Assembly (NCBI GenBank): GCA_963977415.1
Contig: CAXBOS010000002.1
Span: 186,001 to 250,000 of the forward strand
Direction: 5' to 3'
Length of the DNA stretch: 64,000 bases
DNA from: Croceimicrobium sp963977415
GTDB taxonomy: Bacteria; Bacteroidota; Bacteroidia; Flavobacteriales; Schleiferiaceae
Part shown: in pieces, positions 26,477 to 34,771 of the stretch
How the letters are laid out: each line of letters starts with the position of its first letter
How positions within the stretch are numbered: position 1 is the stretch's first letter
Made by a program: the position numbers and the translations under genes
Notes under the pieces: generated by a model
Told to the model about the DNA's origin: nothing
The model's database searches: none
The model's input: only the letters and a program-made list of their open reading frames with translations

Positions 26477-26494
26477 TTACTTCCCGATACAGAA
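26477..26494 (-). other. Attachment core: mnmE 3' end, nearly identical to the SGI1-type site
   Basis: Read on the minus strand, the last 18 bases of mnmE are TTCTGTATCGGGAAGTAA, encoding FCIGK and the stop. From memory, this differs by one base from the mnmE (trmE) end used by Salmonella genomic island 1. The island meets the gene exactly here, and a palindrome AAGTAATTACTT spans the stop (26,471-26,482). The partner repeat at the left end lies outside the window, so the crossover point is inferred. Confidence 0.65.
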
Positions 26495-27874
26495 CTTGCT
26501 AAAAATGGCGCCTAAAATATCTTTATCCACGTCCACTTCGCCGATAATGCTGCCCAGATGCTGTAGGGCTTCGCGAATTTCAAAGGCTAATAAATCGCCA
26601 CTTAAATCGTGCTTTAGTCCGTCGATTACGCGGTAGATATCATCTAAACTTTGCTGAAGAGCCTGCAAGTGACGGGCATTGGTAACAATAGTTTGAGAAG
26701 CCGCAAGCTCTTGCCAGTTAAAGAGCTTGGTGAGTTTAAGGATTAGCGCTTCGAGGCCTTGTTTCTCTTTCGCGGCGATGTATAAATAGTCTTCATTTCC
26801 AAGACTTTCTGCAATAAGGGCCTTATCGGCAAGGTCTTCTTTGTTGATTACCAGCAGCAGCTTTTTATCGAGGCATTTCTCCTTCAAAGTTTGTAGTTCC
26901 TCTTGAATAAGCGCTTGGTGATTTTTGAATTCAGAGCGGCTGCCGTCAATCAGGTAAAGGACTAATTCGCTTTGCTCAATCTTTTGGAAAGTGCGCTCAA
27001 TACCAATACTTTCCACTTCGTCTTCCGTTTCGCGAATACCGGCAGTATCGATAAAGCGGAAGCTGATGCCATTGAGTTGAATGGTGTCTTCGATACTGTC
27101 GCGGGTGGTGCCGGCCACGGCGCTTACAATGGCGCGTTCTTCGTTTAAAAGAGCGTTTAAAAGGGTCGATTTACCCACATTGGGTGCGCCCACAATAGCC
27201 ACCGAGACCCCGTTTTTTATAACATTACCCGTATCGTAGGATTCAATAAGGCGTAGAAGTACAGTTTTGATGCGATTAACTAAATCCTCTAATTTCTGAC
27301 GATCAGCAAATTCAACATCTTCTTCCGAAAAGTCCAATTCCAATTCAACGAGGGCGGCAAATTGAATCAGTTCTTCGCGCAAAGCCTTAATTTCTTGGGA
27401 AAAACCGCCGCGCATGTGTTGTAATGCGACTTGATGGGAGGCCTTGTTTTCGGAAGCAATAAGATCCGCTACCGCTTCGGCTTGCGAAAGGTCCATTTTG
27501 CCATTAATAAAGGCGCGTAAAGTATATTCCCCCGGGTCGGCTAAACGGACGCCTTTGGCTAATAAGAGACGGATTATTTGTTCTTGAATGTAAACCGAGC
27601 CGTGGCAAGCGATTTCGGCCACATCGTCGCCCGTATAAGAATTGGGGCCGCGGTAAACGGATAGCATAACTTCATCAACCGTATGCTCGCCATTTTGGAT
27701 TTTACCGAAAAGATTTTGGTAGGCCTTAGCTGCGCCAATACGGTGGCGAGAGCTGAAAGGTTTGAAAATATCCTCTAAAATGCTAAAAGTTTCCGGTCCT
27801 GATACTCGAATCATTGCAATTGCTCCCATACCCTGTGGGGTAGAAAGGGCGCAAATAGTGTCTTCCATTCTCAT
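26477..27874 (-). CDS. mnmE: tRNA uridine-5-carboxymethylaminomethyl modification GTPase MnmE
   Basis: This 465-residue protein has the MnmE layout. It comprises an N-terminal folate-binding domain (about 1-120), a helical domain interrupted by the G domain (about 220-380), and the C-terminal FCIGK, whose Cys is conserved. The G domain has GAPNVGKST, DTAGIRETED and NKED. With MnmG it modifies the wobble uridine of tRNAs. The C-terminal end is intact, so the island insertion restored the reading frame, as expected at this site. The multi-PAS sensor gene lies 14 bp upstream and probably shares the transcript. Confidence 0.97.
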   Translation of the reverse strand: MRMEDTICALSTPQGMGAIAMIRVSGPETFSILEDIFKPFSSRHRIGAAKAYQNLFGKIQNGEHTVDEVMLSVYRGPNSYTGDDVAEIACHGSVYIQEQIIRLLLAKGVRLADPGEYTLRAFINGKMDLSQAEAVADLIASENKASHQVALQHMRGGFSQEIKALREELIQFAALVELELDFSEEDVEFADRQKLEDLVNRIKTVLLRLIESYDTGNVIKNGVSVAIVGAPNVGKSTLLNALLNEERAIVSAVAGTTRDSIEDTIQLNGISFRFIDTAGIRETEDEVESIGIERTFQKIEQSELVLYLIDGSRSEFKNHQALIQEELQTLKEKCLDKKLLLVINKEDLADKALIAESLGNEDYLYIAAKEKQGLEALILKLTKLFNWQELAASQTIVTNARHLQALQQSLDDIYRVIDGLKHDLSGDLLAFEIREALQHLGSIIGEVDVDKDILGAIFSKFCIGK

Positions 27875-27888
27875 GCGGCAAAGGTAAT

Positions 27889-30800
27889 TTAGATTCCTTT
27901 GATATTAGCCGAATAAGTTTTCTTAGTTATCTTTTCTACAATATCGTCGAGTTCTACAGCTGAGCTATTTATGCTTTGTAAGTAACTGTTTAAATTGTGG
28001 TTTTCGATTAACTGTTCGTCTTTAATAAGTTCTACCAAACCTAAGATTCTAGCAATTGGAGCTCTCACAATGTGGGATTGCATCCAAGCAATATCCTTTA
28101 GTTCATTATTTTGCATTTTAATGGCTTTGAGATAGGCTTCGGTTTCGGTAATGTCACGTGCATAGCAGGCAACTCCTTCCACTTCATTATCGCCATTTAT
28201 AATAGGGTAGAGGGCCAAGGAATAGAGCAGGCTGTTTTCCTCAATAGTTTTCATTACCGTCTCTCCCGCTAAGGCCTTTTCATAGAGTTTTTTCCATTGA
28301 TCAAGGTAATTTGCGCTATGCTTATTAAAAACCAATCGGCCTTCTAGTGGAATCAAAGCGCCAATTTCGGTTTGATGATGTCCAAATTGATCGTTAAAAG
28401 CTACTAATTCCAATTTGGTATTAACCGACCAAATTAAATCTTTGGTTGTGTTAATCAGTGCTGCTTGATTATTGCGCACTTTCTCTAACTCTATGGATCT
28501 AATTTTTTCTATGGTAATGTCTTTGAAGAAAATTACCAAACCATTTTCCCGAGGATAAACCGTCGCATCGATCCAATTATGAGAAACACGGTCGATGCCA
28601 TTGACATTTGCCCCAGTATTGGTATCGAGACATCTTTTAAAAACAGAGTAAAACTGAGATTGCTTCTGATCTTCAGGCGTCGCCCAAAGAGATTGACCTA
28701 AGACATCCTTTTCGGTAACATCTAGAATATTACAGGCGGATTTGTTAATGCTTGTAACTTGCAAATCTTGGTCAAGAACGATAAAACCGTCATTAATAGA
28801 GTTGAGAATATTCTCTTTTTCTGTCAATGATTGGCGCAAATTCTCTTCGTATTGCACCGTTTTACTAATGTCCCAATTTAAACCAATAGCTCGATAGGCT
28901 CTGCCTTTTTCATCTCTTAAAATTTTAGCTAAACAAGTAATCGATTTATTGCCATTTTTAATTTGAAAGGATGAAATGAAATTATTATTATCACTTTGCA
29001 GTGCTTTAACAAAATCATTTTGTAGTACCTGACGGCTTTTAGGTTCGAGAAGCAGAGTCCATTCATCCCAGGTCATGTTTACCTTATCTTCGATTTCATA
29101 AAGTTTAAACATGTTCTCATCCCAGATAAGCTTACTGGAAATAAGGTCATAATCCCAAATACCTAAATTATTGGACTTCGTCGTTAACTCAAATCGTAAT
29201 AATAGCTCCCTCAGTTCCTCCTCCTTTACTTTTCTAACAGTAATATCTTCAGAGTACATGGTGGCCCCAGAAATTTCACCATTTTGGTCTATCGTAGGTA
29301 GTACTCTTACTTCAGTGTATACGGTCTGCTGACTTATGGGGTCTATGTATTCATCAAAATAAGTGTGCTTTTCTCCTTTAAATGCCCGATCATAACGCTC
29401 TTTGTATCGTTTAGCTGTTTCTTTAGGAAGAGATTCTAATTCTAAAATATTTTGTTTAGGCTTTAATTGATAATTGAATAATTCAATAAAATTCTTTTGA
29501 AATAAGCGATTGAAAATCGTTAACTCGTAATCAGTGTTAACTGACCATACCTCCTGATTAATGCTGTTAAGGGTATTATTAAGATTATTTTGACTGTTTA
29601 GCAGTTCTATTTCAGTATTCTTTTGATCACTGATATCAGTCTGAATGTTAATAAAGCTTGTGATTTTAGATGTCCGCTTATCAAACTTTGGTAAGATGCT
29701 ACTCTTTACCCAGTAAAAGCTGCCGTCTTTTTTCTTGTTTTGATGTTCCCCTTGCCAAATATTACCAGAGTTTAAGGTTTTCCACATGGAGGCGTAGAAG
29801 CTTTCAGGATGATTATTTGACTTTATAATGTCTATATTTTTTCCAATTAACTCATTGATATTGTATCCATTAATTTGACAGAAATACTCATTTACGTACA
29901 AATAATGTCCAGTAGGATCTATAACCGAGACCAAAGCATGCCGATCCATGGCTTTTTGATAAAACTTTAAATCCTCTAAAGCTTCTAGCGTTTGTATTAG
30001 TAAGGCATTCTTTTCTTTTTCAAGTTGATGTTCTTTGGTGACTTCTCGTAATATTAAGAGGTAGCAACTAGGCTGTTTTTCAAAAGCTGGATTGATTTTA
30101 CGAAGCATGATGTTGGCCCATAATGCCTGCCCATCATTGTTTATTAAGCGTATTTTCAAAGATGCGTCAAGCGCCGTACCTTGTAAATATCTAGTAAGAA
30201 AAGCTTCCCATTTAGGAATGTCTGTGGGTAATACAAAGTTTTTGAAATTCGTTCCCACTAAGCTTTCAGTGCCTTCGCTAGAAAGAAGATTATAATGACC
30301 TTTTGATACTTGAATAACAAAATCTTCACCCAGTAATAAGCTTAAACTGGTGCTATTTTTTAAAATTAGCTCTTGTTCCTCTTTGGCCTTGCTAAGCTTT
30401 AACTCATTATTCTCAGATTCTGTCATATCGTATCCGAGGCACTGAATTTCCTTTACAATCCCAGACGAATCAGCTAAAGCGGTAAATTCCCATTTGGTAT
30501 TTATAGACTCATCTTTATCGGGAAGAGGTTTCTTAAGATTTATCTTAAAAACTTGACCATGATTTTGCAATGCTTTTTCAACAATTTCAAGGGTTGGTTC
30601 GTGATCTTGAAGGTCAATATGACTGAGTGCGTTGGAGGCATCTAGATCTTCACCTGGCCTGAGAAAAACTCTTTTAAAAAAATCATTTGCATAGGTGTAA
30701 TTACCATTTAAATCAATTCGGATAATGTAAATGTGTTCGGTTAAGCCGAAGCTATCCATTTTTATTTTCTGCCATTCTAAATCCGCTAAAACTTCACGCC

Positions 30801-31188
30801 CCTGGGTTTTAAAGGTTTTTTTTTCGGCTAATGGTTCCAAATACTGATTTAGTACTTCGCTGTTAAAATCTTGTTGATGAAATATTGGAAACCTCCACAA
30901 TGAAGGAGGTAAATTGATCAATGTTAGTTTGCTATCGATAAGGAAAATGCAGTTAAGACTAATTACAGCACTTTCTAATTCTAAAATATAGTTATCATTG
31001 CTTAGTAAGTCTGCATTTAAGCTAATTACAAGTAGATCAGCTGTTTTGCTTTTTAGTCTTTCTAGAGCGCTTGATATTAAGCTAAAATTTTCTAGCATAA
31101 TTTCCCCAGCTACTAAAGATCTCAACTGATTTTTAAGTAACAGATGCTTTTCGATATCGCTTTCAATATGGAAAAGGGTAATATTCAT
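27889..31188 (-). CDS. Large multi-PAS sensory protein with a histidine-kinase dimerisation domain but no ATPase domain
   Basis: The start was set at the ATG at 31,188 (MNITLFHIESD), giving 1099 residues; an upstream ATG adds a poor decamer. The N-terminal part (about 1-130) resembles a receiver domain without a convincing phospho-Asp site. At least six PAS/PAC modules follow, for example DPTGHYLYVNEYFCQINGYN, and many end in TDIS or DITE-like PAC words. The C-terminal domain has WMQSHIVRAPIARILGLVELI, a DHp-like helix with the phospho-accepting His. The chain then ends without an HATPase domain. It is cytoplasmic, with no membrane segments seen. It may act by phosphotransfer or be a signalling adaptor. 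Confidence 0.85.
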   Translation of the reverse strand: MNITLFHIESDIEKHLLLKNQLRSLVAGEIMLENFSLISSALERLKSKTADLLVISLNADLLSNDNYILELESAVISLNCIFLIDSKLTLINLPPSLWRFPIFHQQDFNSEVLNQYLEPLAEKKTFKTQGREVLADLEWQKIKMDSFGLTEHIYIIRIDLNGNYTYANDFFKRVFLRPGEDLDASNALSHIDLQDHEPTLEIVEKALQNHGQVFKINLKKPLPDKDESINTKWEFTALADSSGIVKEIQCLGYDMTESENNELKLSKAKEEQELILKNSTSLSLLLGEDFVIQVSKGHYNLLSSEGTESLVGTNFKNFVLPTDIPKWEAFLTRYLQGTALDASLKIRLINNDGQALWANIMLRKINPAFEKQPSCYLLILREVTKEHQLEKEKNALLIQTLEALEDLKFYQKAMDRHALVSVIDPTGHYLYVNEYFCQINGYNINELIGKNIDIIKSNNHPESFYASMWKTLNSGNIWQGEHQNKKKDGSFYWVKSSILPKFDKRTSKITSFINIQTDISDQKNTEIELLNSQNNLNNTLNSINQEVWSVNTDYELTIFNRLFQKNFIELFNYQLKPKQNILELESLPKETAKRYKERYDRAFKGEKHTYFDEYIDPISQQTVYTEVRVLPTIDQNGEISGATMYSEDITVRKVKEEELRELLLRFELTTKSNNLGIWDYDLISSKLIWDENMFKLYEIEDKVNMTWDEWTLLLEPKSRQVLQNDFVKALQSDNNNFISSFQIKNGNKSITCLAKILRDEKGRAYRAIGLNWDISKTVQYEENLRQSLTEKENILNSINDGFIVLDQDLQVTSINKSACNILDVTEKDVLGQSLWATPEDQKQSQFYSVFKRCLDTNTGANVNGIDRVSHNWIDATVYPRENGLVIFFKDITIEKIRSIELEKVRNNQAALINTTKDLIWSVNTKLELVAFNDQFGHHQTEIGALIPLEGRLVFNKHSANYLDQWKKLYEKALAGETVMKTIEENSLLYSLALYPIINGDNEVEGVACYARDITETEAYLKAIKMQNNELKDIAWMQSHIVRAPIARILGLVELIKDEQLIENHNLNSYLQSINSSAVELDDIVEKITKKTYSANIKGI

Positions 31189-31218
31189 AGTTGCTGGTTT
31201 GGATAATTTTAAAAGCAA

Positions 31219-31892
31219 CTTTACTTTCGGTTACTTTCTAATGCTAATGTCGTTAATTATTTTAATATTTTTCGTCTAAAACCTCGATCCACCCTTATTA
31301 AAGCCTCCTAAAAATGGACCTTTCGAGATTGAATGGTAAAACGCCAATTTTTCATTATCCAATTTTATCCAAACAGATTTGCTTTTCATTTTAACTTAAG
31401 ATCAAAATGAAATAAGCCTTAGGAGCCTTGTAAATATTGTGATTCGAGCCGATGCCGCAAAGCAATAGTGGGCTAATGTGAGAGCTTTAGAATAAGAAAT
31501 CTGCTTTTTACAAGGGGTCGGGTTGCTTTCCAATAAATTCGATACTCTTAGGCCTAAACATTTGCCTTAGTTTACTACCATTCCAGTAGACTGACTTGAT
31601 TAATCTTTTTATTGAAAATCTGGCCTAAATTTAAAGACGAGCTCACGTTTTTAGTGTTGCCCTTTATTCTTGAGAACTCCCATTTTTTTGTTGTGGAGAT
31701 CCTTGGAGATTTACTTTTCCCTTCTTCTTTTTATTTAAGTTTATATCATCTTAACTTTCATGTAACTGTAAGTTTTTGAAAAAGCAAGATCCTCTTTCCG
31801 CGTTTTTCCTTTGAAAGTAGATCAAAATAATGCGCCTATTTTAGGATTTTTCCCTTAGGCAGTAGTAATTTAGCTGACCTAAAAGAACATTC
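31219..31892. other. 674-bp intergenic region with no gene recognised
   Basis: This is a long AT-rich divergent spacer between the multi-PAS gene (minus) and the biotin carboxylase gene (plus). It must contain promoters for both. TAGTAATTTAG at about 31,862-31,872 is close to, but not exactly, the TAnnTTTG box. No open frame, tRNA, riboswitch or strong terminator was recognised. Confidence 0.6.
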
Positions 31893-33380
31893 ATGAATAA
31901 GATATTAGTTGCCAATAGAGGAGAGATAGCATTACGAATAATGAAATCGGCTCGCGAAATGGGTATTAAAACCGTTGCAGTTTACTCTGAAGCGGATCGT
32001 AATTCTCCGCATGTAAAGTATGCTGATGAAGCTGTTCTTCTAGGTCCAGCACCTTCTTCACAAAGCTATCTTTTGGGAGATAAAATTATCGAACTCGCGC
32101 TACAACTCAAGGTAGATGGGATTCACCCGGGTTACGGGTTTTTAAGTGAAAATGGTGCTTTTGCCCAATCGGTGCAAGAAGCAGGCATTACATTTATTGG
32201 CCCCAGCGCCGATTCTATGAAAATAATGGGGGATAAACTTTCCGCAAAAGAAGCGGCTAAATCCTTTAATATTCCTCTAGTTCCCGGCACAGAAGGAGCA
32301 ATTGAAGATCCAACCCAAGCCATTGACATTTGTCGTGAAATTGGTTTTCCCGTATTAATAAAAGCGAGCGCTGGTGGTGGTGGTAAAGGAATGCGCGTGG
32401 TTGAAAAAGAGGAGGAATTAGAAGAACAAATCCATTCTGCCATTTCTGAAGCCAAAAGTGCTTTTGGCAATGGTGCCGTTTTTATAGAAAAATATGTGGG
32501 TTCCCCTCGCCATATTGAAGTGCAAGTTTTATGCGATACCCACGGTAATCGTGTGCATCTTTTCGAGCGTGAATGTTCCGTTCAGCGTCGTCACCAAAAG
32601 GTTATTGAAGAAGCACCTTCTGCCATAATTAGTGAAAAGTTAAGAGCAGAGATGGGAGCAAAGGCAGTAGATGTAGCGCGTGCTTGCGACTATATTGGTG
32701 CTGGAACGGTAGAGTTTATTATGGACGAGCAGCATAATTTCTATTTTATGGAGATGAATACGCGTCTGCAGGTGGAACATCCCGTTACAGAAATGATTAC
32801 TGGTATCGATCTCGTGAAGGAACAAATTAGAGTAGCGCGTGGCGAAAAACTTTCCTTTAGCCAAGATGATCTTAAAATCCACGGCCATTCCATTGAAGTG
32901 CGCGTTTATGCCGAGAATGCTCGTGAAAACTTTATGCCCGACATCGGTAATTTAAGAGTTTACAAACGTCCGCATGGCGTGGGCGTTAGAGTGGATGATG
33001 GCTTTGTAGAAGGAATGGATATTCCGATTTATTACGATCCAATGATTTCTAAATTAGTTACTTATGGTAAAGATCGTGAAGAAGCTCGCTTACGCATGAT
33101 AAGAGCCATTGAAGACTATAAAATTGTGGGTTTAAGCACTACCATGGAGTTTGCGAAGTTTGTAATGGAACACGAGGCTTTTATCTCTGGTAATTTTGAT
33201 ACTCATTTCGTAAACAAACATTTCTCCCCCGAGCTATTAGATAAAGCAACAGATGGTAATGAAGATATCGCTGCCATGATTGTCGCTCACCTATTAGCCG
33301 GAAACAAAGAAAGCAAGGCTGCAAAGCAATCAGAAGGTAACGCTGCTAAAACTAGTAAATGGAAGGCAAATAGAGTATGA
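31893..33380 (+). CDS. accC: Biotin carboxylase subunit of an acyl-CoA (acetyl- or propionyl-CoA) carboxylase
   Basis: This 495-residue protein has the biotin carboxylase N-terminal domain (MNKILVANRGEIALRIMKSA). An ATP-grasp domain follows, with ASAGGGGKGMRVV and the active-site segment EMNTRLQVEHPVTE, and the C-terminal domain closes the core. It catalyses ATP-dependent carboxylation of biotin. The chain is about 45 residues longer than bacterial AccC and ends TSKWKANRV, like the propionyl-CoA carboxylase partner subunits of Bacteroidota. It may therefore belong to an acyl-CoA carboxylase rather than to fatty-acid AccC. No carrier or carboxyltransferase gene is adjacent. The DUF4294 gene overlaps its stop (ATGA). 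Confidence 0.9.
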   Translation: MNKILVANRGEIALRIMKSAREMGIKTVAVYSEADRNSPHVKYADEAVLLGPAPSSQSYLLGDKIIELALQLKVDGIHPGYGFLSENGAFAQSVQEAGITFIGPSADSMKIMGDKLSAKEAAKSFNIPLVPGTEGAIEDPTQAIDICREIGFPVLIKASAGGGGKGMRVVEKEEELEEQIHSAISEAKSAFGNGAVFIEKYVGSPRHIEVQVLCDTHGNRVHLFERECSVQRRHQKVIEEAPSAIISEKLRAEMGAKAVDVARACDYIGAGTVEFIMDEQHNFYFMEMNTRLQVEHPVTEMITGIDLVKEQIRVARGEKLSFSQDDLKIHGHSIEVRVYAENARENFMPDIGNLRVYKRPHGVGVRVDDGFVEGMDIPIYYDPMISKLVTYGKDREEARLRMIRAIEDYKIVGLSTTMEFAKFVMEHEAFISGNFDTHFVNKHFSPELLDKATDGNEDIAAMIVAHLLAGNKESKAAKQSEGNAAKTSKWKANRV

Positions 33381-34027
33381 GGCAATTTGCGTTAGTCATC
33401 ATTTTATTGTTCAGTAGTTCTGTATTTGCGCAAAAAGACAGCATCGTTCAGTACGCTAGTAAGAATCGAAATAATATAATGGACGCCATTATTGTAGATG
33501 GGGATACTATCCCCATTTTCGTTTTGGACGAAGTTTTATTAGTTGAAAAGCCTACTTTTAATAGCAACGAAGCACGTAGGCGCTATTTCATTTTGAAGCG
33601 CAAGGTGATGAAGGTTTATCCTTATGCCGTTATTGCCGGAAATAAGCTGGATAGCCTTAATCTTACTTTGGTAGACAAGAGTAAAAGAAAACGCAAAAAG
33701 CTAATTAAGGAATTTAACGATTATTTAAAAGATGAGTTTGAGGATGAAATGGTTAAGCTCACTCATAATGAAGGGCAAATTCTTTCTAAATTAGTTTATC
33801 GCGAAACAGGCATGTCTAGCTATGATTTAATTAAAAATTATCGCAGTGGTTGGAATGCCTTTTGGTGGAACGGAATCGCCTATTTTAATAAGATAGATTT
33901 AAAAACACCTTACGCTCCAACGGAAGATGAAGAGGACAAGCTAATTGAAGGGATTTTAAATCGTGCCTTTATTGAAGGGCGCCTTAAAGAAAGGGTACCA
34001 ATTACAACCTTAACTCCTTTTAATTAG
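33377..34027 (+). CDS. DUF4294 family exported protein
   Basis: This 216-residue protein has an N-terminal signal peptide (MRQFALVIILLFSSSVFAQ) and the DUF4294 core, with ARRRYFILKRKVMKVYPYA (about 74-92) and the conserved YRETGMSSYDLIKNYRSGW (about 147-165). The family is almost confined to Bacteroidota and has no known function. It starts inside the biotin carboxylase stop codon, so the two are translationally coupled, although a functional link is not evident. Its end overlaps the convergent DUF3667 gene by 8 bp. Confidence 0.88.
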   Translation: MRQFALVIILLFSSSVFAQKDSIVQYASKNRNNIMDAIIVDGDTIPIFVLDEVLLVEKPTFNSNEARRRYFILKRKVMKVYPYAVIAGNKLDSLNLTLVDKSKRKRKKLIKEFNDYLKDEFEDEMVKLTHNEGQILSKLVYRETGMSSYDLIKNYRSGWNAFWWNGIAYFNKIDLKTPYAPTEDEEDKLIEGILNRAFIEGRLKERVPITTLTPFN

Positions 34028-34760
34028 GTAGTTGACCTGTTTCAGTGAAATAAAACATTAAGGTAGTCATCATCACAGTTATACTTATCGAGTAGAAAAT
34101 TAAGGTGATGACAAAGATAAGAATGGTTTGCCAAAACGACTTAATCCAAGTGACTTGAAACATGCCCTTTAAGGAGAGCATATAATGAAAGGTACTTAAG
34201 ATTATGTAAATCGTCATTAATATTGAATTGTCTATCCATTTATCGGCAAGAAACATTAGAAAAATAATATTTACAAAAACGGTGTAATAGGTATTCAGCA
34301 CTAAATTTTCCGCATAATTATAGCCACTTTTCCGGTTAAACAACCAGCTAAAAAGGGCCATGCATGGAATAAAAAGCCACAGAATTACATTGGTGTAATC
34401 CTCCAACATTTTCATGATATAAGCAGAGCCTTCGCTACTCGAAAGGCTTGCATCAGGACCTTTTAGTGTTTCGATAGTGAACTGATTAACCGAAGAATAT
34501 TTAAAGGCAATCAACACTAGGGTAGTGGTAACTAATAATAATCTAATCGGCGGGGTGAAATCCAGTCGCCCTTGATAAAGATAGCTTCTTACCATTTCGC
34601 CCGGACGATAAAAAAGGTTTTTGATAGTATAAAAAGCTCCATGATCCATACTGAAGCCATCTAAAATCCAAGAAAAAACATTAGTTAATTTGAAACGTCT
34701 AACGCTGCGTCTTTGCACTAGCTCTAAATTATCTTCAATTGGCTCCAATCCCTTTTCCAT
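34020..34760 (-). CDS. DUF3667 family integral membrane protein
   Basis: This 246-residue protein has a short cytoplasmic N-terminus, the segment FYRPGEMVRSYLYQGR (about 70-85), and about five hydrophobic segments (around 94-108, 136-150, 165-185, 187-200 and 210-235). This matches DUF3667, a Bacteroidota membrane family of unknown function. It is 11 bp downstream of the tex gene and may be in the same transcript. Confidence 0.82.
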   Translation of the reverse strand: MEKGLEPIEDNLELVQRRSVRRFKLTNVFSWILDGFSMDHGAFYTIKNLFYRPGEMVRSYLYQGRLDFTPPIRLLLVTTTLVLIAFKYSSVNQFTIETLKGPDASLSSSEGSAYIMKMLEDYTNVILWLFIPCMALFSWLFNRKSGYNYAENLVLNTYYTVFVNIIFLMFLADKWIDNSILMTIYIILSTFHYMLSLKGMFQVTWIKSFWQTILIFVITLIFYSISITVMMTTLMFYFTETGQLPN

Positions 34761-34771
34761 ATTGTGAGTAA

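Larger units (their letters stand above)
1..26494. mobile_element. Right-hand part of an integrated genomic island inserted at the 3' end of mnmE
   Basis: All genes from the left edge to 26,234 lie on the minus strand. They include a tyrosine recombinase, small HTH proteins, primase-like genes, a restriction/Argonaute defence cluster and a metal efflux cassette. The recombinase end abuts the last codons of mnmE, a known island target (SGI1 uses the same gene end). To the right the genes change abruptly to housekeeping functions on both strands. No second copy of the 18-bp mnmE-end sequence was seen further left, so the other boundary should lie outside the window. No relaxase or conjugation genes are visible, so whether this is an ICE, an IME or a plain island cannot be said. 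Confidence 0.75.

Noticed and set aside
31219..31892. tRNA gene or riboswitch in the long spacer
   Set aside because: No cloverleaf or known riboswitch core could be seen by eye.
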